Source of the DNA: an uncultured Sulfurimonas sp. | GTDB taxonomy: Bacteria > Campylobacterota > Campylobacteria > Campylobacterales > Sulfurimonadaceae | Assembly: GCA_937900945.1 (NCBI GenBank) | Contig: CALCGG010000008.1 | Location: 1 to 32,443, forward strand | Reading direction: 5' to 3' | Length of the DNA: 32,443 nucleotides | Part shown: positions 8,184 to 17,455 of the stretch, piece by piece | How the letters are laid out: each line of letters begins with the position of its first letter | Numbering within the stretch: the stretch's first letter is position 1 | Program-made: the position numbers and the translations under genes | The notes under the pieces: generated by a model | What the model saw: the letters and a program-made list of their open reading frames with translations, nothing else | Databases searched by the model: none | Told to the model about the DNA's origin: nothing

Positions 8184-10403
8184 ATGAAAGATAAATACAA
8201 GGTACTCATCTTACTCTTTTTATTTATCTCTATTCTTCTCTCGAGTGCCTATCTCTTTATGCCAAGTCACTTCCAGTCTCTGGACGACAGGGTGCGGGAT
8301 TTTTACTTTAATGTTCGTGGACCTGAAAAAGCCAGTGATGATGTGGTGATTGTAGATATAGATGAACGAAGCATCAAAGAGTTGGGTCAGTGGCCATGGG
8401 AGCGGGATAAATTTGCTCAGATTTTGACAAACCTTGGTAACTACGGAGTTGGAATCATCGGGCTGGATATGGTTTTTGCAGAGGCTGACAAAACTTCCCC
8501 GGATAAACTTGCTAAAAAATGGGGGATAAGTAAAAAAAATCTCCCTGACTATGACCTTATTCTTTCTCATGTGGTTGCGCAGACACCTACTATACTGGGC
8601 TATGTGTTTGATTTTAATGCGAAAAATACAAAAGATGCGCCGCAAATACCTGCTATCTTTATAGAAAAAAATAAGCCTGAGAGAGAGTTTTTACCAGTGG
8701 CGTATGGGGTTTTAACAAATCTTGAAGTGATTCAGAAAAATGGCTATTCAAGCGGCTACATGAACAACATCCCAGATGCAACCGGTGTTATAAGAAGTGT
8801 TCCTCTCTGCATCAAGTATGATGATATGGTTTATCCATCTCTTGCATTTGAGATGTACCGCATAGCTGTAGACTCAAAAAAAGTTATTTTAACTTACAGT
8901 AGTGGTGGTATAGAAAATATTGAGCTTGGTTCGCAAGAGATAAAAACCGATAGATTTGGGAGGTTGTATCTAAATTTCAGAGGTCCGGCTAAAAGTTATA
9001 AATATATCTCAGCAGTAGATGTCTACAATAATACAGCTGATAAAAAAAGTTTAGAGGGTAAGTTTGTACTTATCGGGACATCTGCTTATGGACTTATGGA
9101 TCTTCGTTCTACCCCTATGGACAGTGTTATACCTGGAGTCGAAGTACATGCAAATATAATTGATAATCTGTTAAATGATGATATGATGAGAAAGCCGTCA
9201 TGGGTCGAAATAGCGAATATTGCAGCTATTGTCATAATTTCTTTCATTGTGATATTTATGTACTCCAGACTCTCTTTAACAATGCTTATGATTATCTATC
9301 CTTCTACATTATTTGCGCTTTTGTATGCAAATTATTATCTCCTTTTTACAGAGCATATTATTATAAATTCACTCTTTCCACTTTCTTCAATCATATTTTC
9401 ACTTATTGGAATTTTGGGTGTGAATTATCTCTTTGAAACGCGTCAAAAAGATATGATTAAAGGAAAGTTTGCCAGTAAAGTAAGTGCAAGTGTTATGGAC
9501 GATATTCTTAAAAAATCTGATACAAATACTTTAGATGGTGCTGAAAGGGAGATTACCGTATTTTTCTCTGATGTCAGAGGTTTTACAAATATTTCTGAAG
9601 CTATGGGGAATGCAAAATCACTTATTAAATTTATGAATGAAATTATGGAGCCTATGACAGAGATAATAATACAAGAAGATGGCACTGTTGATAAATATAT
9701 CGGTGATGCGATTATGGCGTATTGGAATGCACCGCTTGATGTGGAAAATCATGCTGACAGAGCTGTCACAGCAAGTCTTAGGCAGCTTCACAATCTTAAA
9801 AATTTGAATGCAAAGCTAAGAAAAAATCCAGAATTTAAAAATGTTACTAAAATGGCAGATGAGAATAATATACCACTTGTTGATATTGGGATAGGACTCA
9901 ACAGCGGGATTGCCATAGTTGGAGAGATGGGCTCTACAAAGCGTTCTGATTATACTGCTATCGGTGATCCTATAAACATAGGATCGAGATTAGAATCTTT
10001 GTGTAAATATTATAGCTCAAGACTCAATATCTCAAACTATACAAAAAATATGTTAACCGGAAAATATATTTTCAGATTCTTAGATTTGGTAACAGTCAAA
10101 GGTAAAGTTGAACCGCTTGAGATTTGGCAGGTTCATGATTTTGATAGTGAGGAAGAGGATGAGCCACTTTTTTACTCAAGCAAAAAAGAACTTTTAAGAG
10201 AGCTTGATTTTTATCATAAGGCTATCGATCTTTACAAAACAGAAAAATTTGAAGACGCTTTAAATATTTTTAAAGTTCTTAACGAATGGGAAAATAAGAG
10301 CAATCTCAGAATTTATGATATTTACATAGAGCGTTGTGAGCACTATATGGAATTTCCTCCTGAAAATTTTAATGGTGTTTTTGTCCATACAACAAAGAGT
10401 TAG
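8184..10403 (+). CDS. CHASE2-domain class III adenylate/guanylate cyclase
   Basis: The 739-residue protein has an N-terminal membrane anchor, a large periplasmic CHASE2 domain (about 30-340, containing DDVVIVDIDERSIKELGQWPW and GVEVHANIIDNLL), three membrane helices (about 345-430) and a class III cyclase domain (about 450-640). Catalytic residues are present: the first metal Asp in FFSDVRGFTN (about 460), the second in KYIGDAIMAYW (about 507), and the transition-state Asn/Arg pair in GDPINIGSRLE (about 600). The Lys of KYIGD favours ATP, hence cAMP, as substrate; this is family-based. The C-terminal part (about 665-725) looks like a TPR-like helical tail. The only purine-rich site, AGAGG, directly abuts the ATG, so translation is probably coupled to the FecR gene. 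Confidence 0.9.
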   Translation: MKDKYKVLILLFLFISILLSSAYLFMPSHFQSLDDRVRDFYFNVRGPEKASDDVVIVDIDERSIKELGQWPWERDKFAQILTNLGNYGVGIIGLDMVFAEADKTSPDKLAKKWGISKKNLPDYDLILSHVVAQTPTILGYVFDFNAKNTKDAPQIPAIFIEKNKPEREFLPVAYGVLTNLEVIQKNGYSSGYMNNIPDATGVIRSVPLCIKYDDMVYPSLAFEMYRIAVDSKKVILTYSSGGIENIELGSQEIKTDRFGRLYLNFRGPAKSYKYISAVDVYNNTADKKSLEGKFVLIGTSAYGLMDLRSTPMDSVIPGVEVHANIIDNLLNDDMMRKPSWVEIANIAAIVIISFIVIFMYSRLSLTMLMIIYPSTLFALLYANYYLLFTEHIIINSLFPLSSIIFSLIGILGVNYLFETRQKDMIKGKFASKVSASVMDDILKKSDTNTLDGAEREITVFFSDVRGFTNISEAMGNAKSLIKFMNEIMEPMTEIIIQEDGTVDKYIGDAIMAYWNAPLDVENHADRAVTASLRQLHNLKNLNAKLRKNPEFKNVTKMADENNIPLVDIGIGLNSGIAIVGEMGSTKRSDYTAIGDPINIGSRLESLCKYYSSRLNISNYTKNMLTGKYIFRFLDLVTVKGKVEPLEIWQVHDFDSEEEDEPLFYSSKKELLRELDFYHKAIDLYKTEKFEDALNIFKVLNEWENKSNLRIYDIYIERCEHYMEFPPENFNGVFVHTTKS

Positions 10404-10422
10404 GTCTTTTTATAAACCTAAC
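10399..10422. terminator. Hairpin at the convergent cyclase / exonuclease ends
   Basis: GTTAGGT and ACCTAAC form a perfect 7-bp stem around a 10-base loop. The stem contains the cyclase stop codon and the loop contains the stop of the convergent exonuclease gene. There is no T-run directly after either arm, so this is a weak candidate terminator or 3'-end stabiliser. Confidence 0.35.
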
Positions 10423-11153
10423 ACAGCGTTCAAAGAGTAGCGCATATCTTCATCAAGATTTTCCATGGAGCTTAACATCCATCTTAAATAGCCGGCATCA
10501 CTGCGTGCGACTTCTTCCAAAGTTTTGCCCTTGTATTTCCCAAATTTAAACGATTTTATTATGATGGGTGTATTTGTTAAGTCCACCATCTTTTCAACCG
10601 GATTTTCACTAGGAAACTGTTTTTGCACAGCTTCTTTTAGTTTTGAGAGAAACAGTTTCAAAACCAAAACATCCCCTATGGCATCATGGGCTTTTACTAC
10701 GATATCTAAAGCATCTGCTTCTTTTTGTTCCTCTTTGTAAAGACCCAGTTTATAGCGAAAATATTGAAGTCTGTGAGCTTCTTCATCTGCAAAAATATGC
10801 TTAGCAACCCTGAGAGTATCAATCACTTTCATCTGCGTGTTAAAACCCTCTTTTTTAAGCATATCCAAGTCAAAGGGAGCGTTGTGGATAATGATATAAT
10901 TATCGTTAGTGTTGAGCTCATTGAGTCTTTTATATGCGATACTCTCTTTACATGTAGACTTGCCTTCAAGCAAATCAGGAGTTATTCCATGTACTTCCAT
11001 AGCGCCGAAGCTGATAGGCATATCGGAAGAACAAAATTCATTATGCACCTCTACCTCTTTTGAGCCTAAAACGATATATCCGAGTTGAATCACTCTGTCA
11101 AGTTCGCCTGTTCCTGTTGTTTCCGTATCTAAAATAATGTATTGTTTTGCCAA
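10410..11153 (-). CDS. DnaQ-like DEDDh 3'-5' exonuclease with a C-terminal DUF3820-like segment
   Basis: The 247-residue protein starts with the Exo I motif ILDTETTGTG, has Exo II in IIHNAPFDLDML and Exo III as HDAIGDVLVLKLFL, giving the DEDDh catalytic set. It resembles the proofreading epsilon subunit of DNA polymerase III and related RNase T-like enzymes. After about residue 195 it carries FKFGKYKGKTLEEVARSDAGYLRWML, a short module (DUF3820-like) often fused to or found near such exonucleases. Because of this tail and the lack of a recognisable clamp-binding motif, I would not call it the replicative epsilon subunit with certainty. It is monocistronic and converges on the cyclase gene. Confidence 0.88.
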   Translation of the reverse strand: MAKQYIILDTETTGTGELDRVIQLGYIVLGSKEVEVHNEFCSSDMPISFGAMEVHGITPDLLEGKSTCKESIAYKRLNELNTNDNYIIIHNAPFDLDMLKKEGFNTQMKVIDTLRVAKHIFADEEAHRLQYFRYKLGLYKEEQKEADALDIVVKAHDAIGDVLVLKLFLSKLKEAVQKQFPSENPVEKMVDLTNTPIIIKSFKFGKYKGKTLEEVARSDAGYLRWMLSSMENLDEDMRYSLNAVLGL

Positions 11154-11206
11154 TTTTTAGTCCATATTTAAAAGTAATAGCATATTTTAGCGATAAACTT
11201 TTAAAA

Positions 11207-12568
11207 CTACTTTTTTGCTCTAAATTTTACTTTGAAAGTTTCTGTGCCCTCGTTTTTGACTTGCACTTCAAATGTTACCAGATTGCCTTTTGTATATTTG
11301 TACGGCTTTGTTGAATCAATACTGCTTGTAGTACTCTTGTTAAATGGAATCAGTAGCTCAATTGTTTTAGTTGAATCGGAACTATTTTTAATGCTATATT
11401 TTGCCGTAACTTCAATGTAGTTTTTGTTGTCATCTCTTTGTAAAACTGTCTCTGTCGTACTCAGGTCGAAGTTATTTCCAAGTTTTAAATCGATTGGAGT
11501 TTTCTTGGGCGTATGATTTAGATTTGATTCGCCTAAGAGTAAGCTCGTGCCTTTTACCTTTGAATAGCTTCTCACTACCCCTTTTGGCATAGGAAAATCA
11601 AAACCGTTACTATGGATATATTGGCTTACGTCATGCTTTTGTTCCCCTTGCATGTAGAGCGGATTTGATAATTGTGCGGTGTATTTACGGGTAATCTTGA
11701 TATTCTTTTTATCGATAAACTTGATTTGTGTTTTTTCATTATCGGCTAGATTCACTTTAAAAGGGATGGTGTAAAAATGGTAGCCTTCATGGGCTTGATG
11801 TTTAACCTCTTCAGCCATTGCATCCATAGCCATTGTCTTTCTTACCTGCATGTAGCGATTTTGCGCTCTTTGTGCACGATTGATATCCCCGGCTAAAACA
11901 TATAGTTCTGTATTCTCAAACTTTTTACCTGAACGGTTGTCTATGCTTATCCAGCCAGATAAATTTGCACTTTCATCCTTGACATCTAAAATATAGTTAC
12001 TTTGCCAGTCAACATTTTTTATGAGATAGTCTAGTTCCATCTCCGCTTTTAGGTCTTTTTTTGCAGAGATATTCCAGACTAGGGACGGCTTGGTTATCAG
12101 TTCATTTGGAATAGTTTTAAAAATGATATTGTTGCTGTTGACCGATATAATCTCGTTGGAATCAGTTTGAACAATACACAAATTTCCATCGTTTGATAAA
12201 AGTGTAGCTTTGAGAATCTGAAAATTCTTGCTGTCTTTCATAACGCGGACTTCCACTTCTTTGCCTATATGAGCTTCGAGCAGCTTCTTTTGTGTGAGTT
12301 TGTCAAAACGGTATTGCTGGGAGTAAAGCGTGATGGAATCATCAAGTTTTACATTGACTGAGTCTATCTCGATAGTATTGGCAACACCTTCGTAGATAAT
12401 GCTGCCATCGCTCTTTTGCGTACTTAATGCCCTTTGCTCATGCACTAAAGCAATGCCGCCATTGTAAACGATGAGTGAGTTGGAAGAGGGCTGTGCACCT
12501 AAAACAGCTCCAAAAGCGCTCAGTGAGAGAGCCGTTGAAGAGATGATTTTTAAAAATAAATGCTTCAT
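11207..12568 (-). CDS. DUF4139-domain secreted protein
   Basis: The 453-residue protein has a signal peptide (MKHLFLKIISSTALSLSAFGAVLGA) and then a mainly beta-strand protein. The order of elements matches DUF4139 proteins: an N-terminal beta region (SLIVYNGGIALVHEQR), a central LSGWISIDNRSGKKFENTEL segment followed by the LYVLAGDINRAQ run, and a C-terminal series of beta strands. No enzyme motif is visible and no biochemical role is established for the family. A good ribosome site, AAAGGATTT, precedes the ATG. It is divergent from the DUF819 gene across 87 bases, and no functional link to its neighbours is evident. Confidence 0.8.
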   Translation of the reverse strand: MKHLFLKIISSTALSLSAFGAVLGAQPSSNSLIVYNGGIALVHEQRALSTQKSDGSIIYEGVANTIEIDSVNVKLDDSITLYSQQYRFDKLTQKKLLEAHIGKEVEVRVMKDSKNFQILKATLLSNDGNLCIVQTDSNEIISVNSNNIIFKTIPNELITKPSLVWNISAKKDLKAEMELDYLIKNVDWQSNYILDVKDESANLSGWISIDNRSGKKFENTELYVLAGDINRAQRAQNRYMQVRKTMAMDAMAEEVKHQAHEGYHFYTIPFKVNLADNEKTQIKFIDKKNIKITRKYTAQLSNPLYMQGEQKHDVSQYIHSNGFDFPMPKGVVRSYSKVKGTSLLLGESNLNHTPKKTPIDLKLGNNFDLSTTETVLQRDDNKNYIEVTAKYSIKNSSDSTKTIELLIPFNKSTTSSIDSTKPYKYTKGNLVTFEVQVKNEGTETFKVKFRAKK

Positions 12569-12655
12569 TGGTAAATCCTTTAGAGATATTCTACTACTTA
12601 TGTTACACTATCAGGAAAAATAGATAGTAAAAATTGAAAGTATTTGGAGAAATAT

Positions 12656-13786
12656 GTGATTAGTTCAGCGCTTGTCTATCTTTTTGTGTTGGCTTTCATA
12701 GCGACAGGCTTTCATCAGTTAGAAAAACAAACAAATTTTAAAATATTTAAATTTCTTCCGGCAGTTGTGATGATATATGCTTTTAGCATGTTCTTGGCCA
12801 GTATGGGAGTGTTTGAATCAAATGAGGCAATAAACAATATTTACTCACTTACTAAAGCAAATCTGCTTCCGGCTATGCTTTTTTTGATGCTTCTCCAAGT
12901 TGATTTTACACACTTTTTTAAACTTGGGAAATCTTTGCTTATTGCTTATGTTTTAGCGGTTCTCTCAATTGCCATTGGTTTTATAGTTGTCTCTTTGGTT
13001 TTTGATTTTAATCATGACACTGCTGCGGCTTTTGGAGCTTTAGCTGGAAGCTGGATGGGCGGGACTGCAAACATGATAGCAGTCGGTTCAGCTCTGGGAG
13101 TGAGTCAGGAAGCTTATGGTTACGCTCTTATAGTTGACAGTGTAAACTACACTTTATGGGTAATGCTGCTTTTATTTTTGGTTCCGTTTGCCTCGGCTTT
13201 TAACAGATTTGTTGGGGCAAAAGACAGTGAAGCGATTTTTTCACAAATCGGCTGCGCATGTACTATTGGAACAAAAAGATATTGGCTTTTAATCTCTTTT
13301 GCAATTATTGTCTCACTGGCTTCTCAGATGCTGGCCGTACATGTAGAGTTTTTAAATAGAACAACAACGGTAGTTTTATTGGCAACAATTTTTGGTGTTT
13401 TAGCCTCTTTTACAAAGCTGAAATCTATGAACGGCTCAAGTGAAGTTGCGACTACGATGCTTTATATTTTGATAGCACTCATTGGCTCAAAAGCGGTGTT
13501 TGAGAGTTTTGGTGCAGTCGGCATTTATGTCGTGGCAGGTTTTTTGATTTTAGTGATACATGCCGCTCTTATGGTTGCAGGTGCGAAGATATTTAAGCTT
13601 GATTTGTTTTCCATTGCAGTCGCATCCCTCTCAAATATCGGAGGTGTCGCCTCAGCTCCAATCCTCGCGGCAACCTACAACAAATCACTTGTAAGTGTTG
13701 GAGTTTTGATGGCTGTTATGGGGTATCTAATAGGCACTTTCGGCGGGCTTTTGGTTGGAAGTATTTTAGTGAGTTTAGCAAAATGA
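12656..13786 (+). CDS. DUF819-family membrane protein, putative transporter
   Basis: This is a membrane protein of about ten or more hydrophobic segments, recognisable as DUF819 by GALAGSWMGGTANMIAVG in the middle and SIAVASLSNIGGVASAPILAATYN near the C-terminus; these are two similar broken-helix motifs in the two halves. The ORF track starts at TTG 12644. I prefer GTG 12656 because GGAG at 12647-12650 lies five bases before it, giving 376 residues. The family has no established substrate. Its last codons overlap the dipeptide epimerase start (ATGA), so the two are translationally coupled, which points to import of the epimerase substrate or a related peptide. Confidence 0.85.
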   Translation: MISSALVYLFVLAFIATGFHQLEKQTNFKIFKFLPAVVMIYAFSMFLASMGVFESNEAINNIYSLTKANLLPAMLFLMLLQVDFTHFFKLGKSLLIAYVLAVLSIAIGFIVVSLVFDFNHDTAAAFGALAGSWMGGTANMIAVGSALGVSQEAYGYALIVDSVNYTLWVMLLLFLVPFASAFNRFVGAKDSEAIFSQIGCACTIGTKRYWLLISFAIIVSLASQMLAVHVEFLNRTTTVVLLATIFGVLASFTKLKSMNGSSEVATTMLYILIALIGSKAVFESFGAVGIYVVAGFLILVIHAALMVAGAKIFKLDLFSIAVASLSNIGGVASAPILAATYNKSLVSVGVLMAVMGYLIGTFGGLLVGSILVSLAK

Positions 13787-14838
13787 AAATAATAAACATC
13801 CAAACAGAAGTAAAACACATTCCTCTAAAGACACCTTTTATAACTGCCCTCAGAAGAGTAGAAAATATAGAGTTTGTCAGAGTAAGCATTACATGTAAGA
13901 ATGGCTTAGTAGGGATAGGGGAAGCACCGGCGACTAAAGCGATAACAGGAGAGGGGATTGAAGATATTTTGGACTCTATAGAGAGTGTTAAAAGTACTTT
14001 AAATCATCACTCACCGCAAAATGCGCTGGAGCGCTTACACGAAAATAGACAGACGGACCATCCAATATGTTTGATAGGGAACAGTGCCAGAGCTTCTTTG
14101 GATATGGCACTTTTATCTTTGATAGCACAATCTGAAAATATGCCGTTGTATCAGTATTTCGGTGCAGAAGATGCAGTGCATTTACAAACAGATGTGACAA
14201 TCAGTTTAAATACTCCACAGGTTATGCTCGAAGATGCAAGGGCGGCATGTGAGAACAATATGGATATATTAAAAGTAAAACTAGGCGCAGACATTAAACA
14301 TGCGATAGAAGTGATACAATCCATCTCAAAAGAACTGCCTGCTGCAAAAATACTTGTCGATGCAAATCAAGCTTGGAGTGTGCAAAATTGTCTGCATTTT
14401 ATCGATAAGGTAAAGGACTGTGAAATCGAGCTTATTGAGCAGCCTGTAATTGCAGGTGATTTGGAAGGTCTTAAAATCATAACAGAGTATTCAGACATTC
14501 CTATTTTGGCTGATGAAGCAGTCTTTACACTCGAAGATGCCCAAAAAGTCATAGAGACTGCGAGTGCTGACATGATAAACATAAAACTTATGAAATGCGG
14601 CGGTGTGATTAAAGCGATTGAGATTTTAGAATATTGTAAAAGTAACAATGTTACATGTATGCTCGGTTCCATGCTCGAGGGCCCGACCTCAATAAACATA
14701 GCTTTACATCTGGCTATGGCTTACAGCGATGTTATAAAGTACATAGATCTAGACAGTCCTCTTCTTTACAAAGAGATGTCTGATGAGCTTGAGTTTATAT
14801 TTGAGGGTAAAGATATTGAATATATAGGGAAAGATTAG
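13783..14838 (+). CDS. Dipeptide epimerase (L-Ala-D/L-Glu epimerase type, enolase superfamily)
   Basis: The 351-residue protein belongs to the muconate-lactonising subgroup of the enolase superfamily. Catalytic features are in order: Lys in DILKVKLGAD (about 165), metal ligands Asp in ILVDANQAW, Glu in ELIEQPV and Asp in ILADEAVF, and the second base Lys in INIKLMKCGG (about 265). The C-terminal CMLGSMLEGPTSI also matches dipeptide epimerases. Members invert the second residue of dipeptides such as L-Ala-D-Glu released from peptidoglycan. The start overlaps the DUF819 stop by four bases. The stop overlaps the stop of the convergent nhaA. Exact dipeptide specificity cannot be read from sequence. 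Confidence 0.9.
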   Translation: MKIINIQTEVKHIPLKTPFITALRRVENIEFVRVSITCKNGLVGIGEAPATKAITGEGIEDILDSIESVKSTLNHHSPQNALERLHENRQTDHPICLIGNSARASLDMALLSLIAQSENMPLYQYFGAEDAVHLQTDVTISLNTPQVMLEDARAACENNMDILKVKLGADIKHAIEVIQSISKELPAAKILVDANQAWSVQNCLHFIDKVKDCEIELIEQPVIAGDLEGLKIITEYSDIPILADEAVFTLEDAQKVIETASADMINIKLMKCGGVIKAIEILEYCKSNNVTCMLGSMLEGPTSINIALHLAMAYSDVIKYIDLDSPLLYKEMSDELEFIFEGKDIEYIGKD

Positions 14839-14860
14839 TTACGTGAGGCTACGTACCTAA
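14835..14860. terminator. Hairpin over the overlapping epimerase / nhaA stop codons
   Basis: TTAG-T-TACGT and ACGTA-C-CTAA pair as 5 + 4 bp with one internal mismatch around a six-base loop (GAGGCT). Both stop codons lie in the left arm and the nhaA C-terminal codons lie in the right arm. No T-run follows on the plus side. It is a candidate shared 3' structure. Confidence 0.35.
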
Positions 14861-16166
14861 GCCATATAAATCCAAAGAGCCCGGCAAACAATGATGCTGC
14901 CAAGATTCCTACTTTCGCTTGAAAAATAAAAGATTCATTTCCTAAAAATGCCAAATCTGCTACAAAGATTGACATAGTAAAACCGATACCGCCTAAGAAT
15001 GCCACTCCAAAGAGTTGACTCATAGTGCTGTTATCCGGAAGTTTCGCGATACCAAGTTTTATAGCAATATATGCAACTCCGGCAATTCCAAGAACTTTTC
15101 CAATAATGAGTCCAGCAATGATGCCGATAGATATGGGTTCCAAAATAGTGGTGCTTATGGATGAAAAATCTATAGATATGCCGGCATTGGCAAGTGCAAA
15201 AAGAGGAATAACTACTAAGCTTACCGGAAGATGCAGGTCATGTTCGAGTCTTGCAGCAGGAGAGTTTACAGAGTCGATTTTATCTGTTATGTTGAGTAAA
15301 ATCGCTTTTTGCTTTTCATGCATCATGTGATCAGTTGTTACTGGATAGTTGTCATATTCATCTAGCAAATTTTTTGTATGTTTAGTAAAATCTACAGGGG
15401 CATACCTAGGCTTAGAGGGTATAGACATAGCTGCGATAACTCCTGCAATTGTCGCATGAACTCCTGATTCAAGCATAAAAAACCACATGGCAAGTCCAAT
15501 TATGAAATAGGGCAGAACAGCATGGATTCCAAAACGGTTAAATGAAACCAAGGTTAAAAAAGACACAAGAGCCAACGCAAGTGGCAGCATGTTGATTTGT
15601 TCAGTATAAAAAATTGCTATAACCACAACTGCACCAAGGTCATCTACAATTGCAAGTGCTACTAAAAATGTAACAAGTGCAGGGGAGACTCTCTTGCCTA
15701 AAAGCACAAGCGCACTGATGGCAAAAGCAATATCTGTTGCCATTGGGATACCCCAGCCGCTTGCAGCGTCAGTTCCATAGTTTATACTTAAGTATATGAG
15801 AGCCGGCAGTATCATCCCTCCTATTGCTGCAAGTATTGGAAGAATAGCAACTTTGATATTTGAGAGTTCACCTACCAGTATCTCTCTTTTTATCTCAAGT
15901 CCGACTATAAAGAAAAAGACAGCCATAAGACCATCATTTATCCAGTGGTGAATACTATGTGAGAGTTTCCAAGAGCCAACATTAAAATCTATCTGAATAT
16001 GAAAAAAATGCTTATAAGCGTCTGCAAGTGGCGAGTTCGCTAGCATAAGTGCTAACACGGTAGTAAACATTAACACAATACCGGTTGTAGTCTGTGCATG
16101 TAAAAATTCTTCAAAAGGAGTATACGCTTTATTAAAAGCCTTTTCCCATGGCGCATATAGTTTCAT
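14835..16166 (-). CDS. nhaA: NhaA-type Na+/H+ antiporter
   Basis: The 443-residue inner-membrane protein matches NhaA. GGMILPALIYLSIN and MATDIAFAISALVLLGKRVSPALVTFLVALAIVDDLGAV are the conserved helices, with the ion-binding Asp pair in VDDLGAV and the earlier Asp in ATDIAF. GLEIKREILVGEL and GFTMSIFVADLAF are also typical. It is longer than the 388-residue E. coli protein because of an extra hydrophilic stretch around residues 245-300 (YDNYPVTTDHMMHEKQKAI), as in other longer family members. It exports Na+ in exchange for protons and supports pH and salt homeostasis. The upstream gene on the same strand ends in the 20 bases before its start, so cotranscription with the c-di-GMP operon is possible. 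Confidence 0.95.
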   Translation of the reverse strand: MKLYAPWEKAFNKAYTPFEEFLHAQTTTGIVLMFTTVLALMLANSPLADAYKHFFHIQIDFNVGSWKLSHSIHHWINDGLMAVFFFIVGLEIKREILVGELSNIKVAILPILAAIGGMILPALIYLSINYGTDAASGWGIPMATDIAFAISALVLLGKRVSPALVTFLVALAIVDDLGAVVVIAIFYTEQINMLPLALALVSFLTLVSFNRFGIHAVLPYFIIGLAMWFFMLESGVHATIAGVIAAMSIPSKPRYAPVDFTKHTKNLLDEYDNYPVTTDHMMHEKQKAILLNITDKIDSVNSPAARLEHDLHLPVSLVVIPLFALANAGISIDFSSISTTILEPISIGIIAGLIIGKVLGIAGVAYIAIKLGIAKLPDNSTMSQLFGVAFLGGIGFTMSIFVADLAFLGNESFIFQAKVGILAASLFAGLFGFIWLRYVASRN

Positions 16167-16186
16167 CTTATTACCTCGTTTTCAAG

Positions 16187-17455
16187 TTAATCATCAATTA
16201 TGATGCGGTCTCTGCCGCTTTGTTTTGCTTGATATAAGGCAAAATCAGCAGATTTGACTAAATTTGATGGAATATTGCCTGTATCTGGAATGATACTGCT
16301 TACTCCAAAACTCATAGTGATAGGTCTTATCTTTATGCCATGTGCTTCAAAATTGCCTAAACTTTTAATGCCCTTTTGTATTGTCGTGCACAGTTCGTGT
16401 GCGCCATTAGTATTTGTATCATACAAGACAATAATAAATTCTTCTCCACCATATCTCGCTACAAAATCAGTACTTCTCTTAATTGAAGTTTTCATAACAT
16501 TTGCAACAATCTTTAAAACAATATCTCCTGCTGCATGTCCATAAGTGTCATTCACATGTTTAAAGTAATCAATGTCACACATGATTATAGACATATCAAC
16601 ATTTTTACGCTGTGCCATATCCCATGTATCTTTGAGATGCTGTTCAAAATATCTTCTGTTATATAATTGTGTTAATGCGTCAGTTATGGAAAGTGCTTTT
16701 AGTTTTTCGTTTACAGCTTCAAGCTCTTTAGTTCTCTCTTTTACTTTATCTTCCAGTGAGTGGTTAATAGCATCTAAATCTTTGGAATGTAGATCTATCC
16801 TCTCAACCATAGACATAATTGCATTGTGTATTACTCCAATTTCATCGGATCTTTTAGACTCCCTTAGTGAGAGATTATTGAGTTTTGGGTCATATGCCAA
16901 AACATCACGGCTTAGAACCTTTAAATCTTTAAGCTCTCTTTTAATGAGAAAAATAAATAAAAACAATAAAATAAAAGTTATCAAAAATATTGAAATAGTT
17001 GTATCTGTATTTTTTTGATGAACTTCTATTAACTCTTTATCTGAAAAATATAAATCAATAAAACCAAAATTTTCACCAGAGATAGGGTCAATTATATTTT
17101 TACTACAAAAGTTAGTATCACCTTCTTCTTTTTTTAAATGCTTTGTAGACTCTTTTATATAAGTATAAATAATATCTTTATTTACATTTTTAAGCTCTAA
17201 AAATTCCAAATCATCATTTTGCTTTACTATCTGGTTTAGGTATTCTTCATTTGCATCTTCTAATCCTAAGGAGATATTGAGTGCGATGATAGGTGAAATT
17301 GTATCTATCAGTAGATTGTTTTTTGATTTTTTTGATTTAATGAATTGATTGACAATATTATCTGAGAGTTGGTACCTCTCAGCTGATACAATCAATATGG
17401 TAAAAAGAATGATACCTATGATGATTTTGAGTTCTATGCTAAGGCTGCGTATCAA
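16187..17455 (-). CDS. Membrane sensor diguanylate cyclase of a YfiR-type operon
   Basis: The 422-residue protein has a TM helix at about 11-30, a periplasmic sensor of about 120 residues, a second TM at about 150-170, a HAMP-like linker, a coiled coil (about 220-250, ending VKERTKELEAVNEKLKAL) and a C-terminal GGDEF domain from about residue 255. The domain looks active: LYNRRYFEQHL, DIDYFKHVNDTYGH and the intact signature YGGEEF (about 333). Start is TTG, overlapping the YfiR-like stop in a TTGA junction. The periplasmic domain closely resembles the whole 202-residue protein encoded two genes upstream. By analogy with YfiN of Pseudomonas, activity is likely inhibited by the neighbouring periplasmic YfiR-like protein; that control is inferred. 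Confidence 0.9.
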   Translation of the reverse strand: MIRSLSIELKIIIGIILFTILIVSAERYQLSDNIVNQFIKSKKSKNNLLIDTISPIIALNISLGLEDANEEYLNQIVKQNDDLEFLELKNVNKDIIYTYIKESTKHLKKEEGDTNFCSKNIIDPISGENFGFIDLYFSDKELIEVHQKNTDTTISIFLITFILLFLFIFLIKRELKDLKVLSRDVLAYDPKLNNLSLRESKRSDEIGVIHNAIMSMVERIDLHSKDLDAINHSLEDKVKERTKELEAVNEKLKALSITDALTQLYNRRYFEQHLKDTWDMAQRKNVDMSIIMCDIDYFKHVNDTYGHAAGDIVLKIVANVMKTSIKRSTDFVARYGGEEFIIVLYDTNTNGAHELCTTIQKGIKSLGNFEAHGIKIRPITMSFGVSSIIPDTGNIPSNLVKSADFALYQAKQSGRDRIIIDD

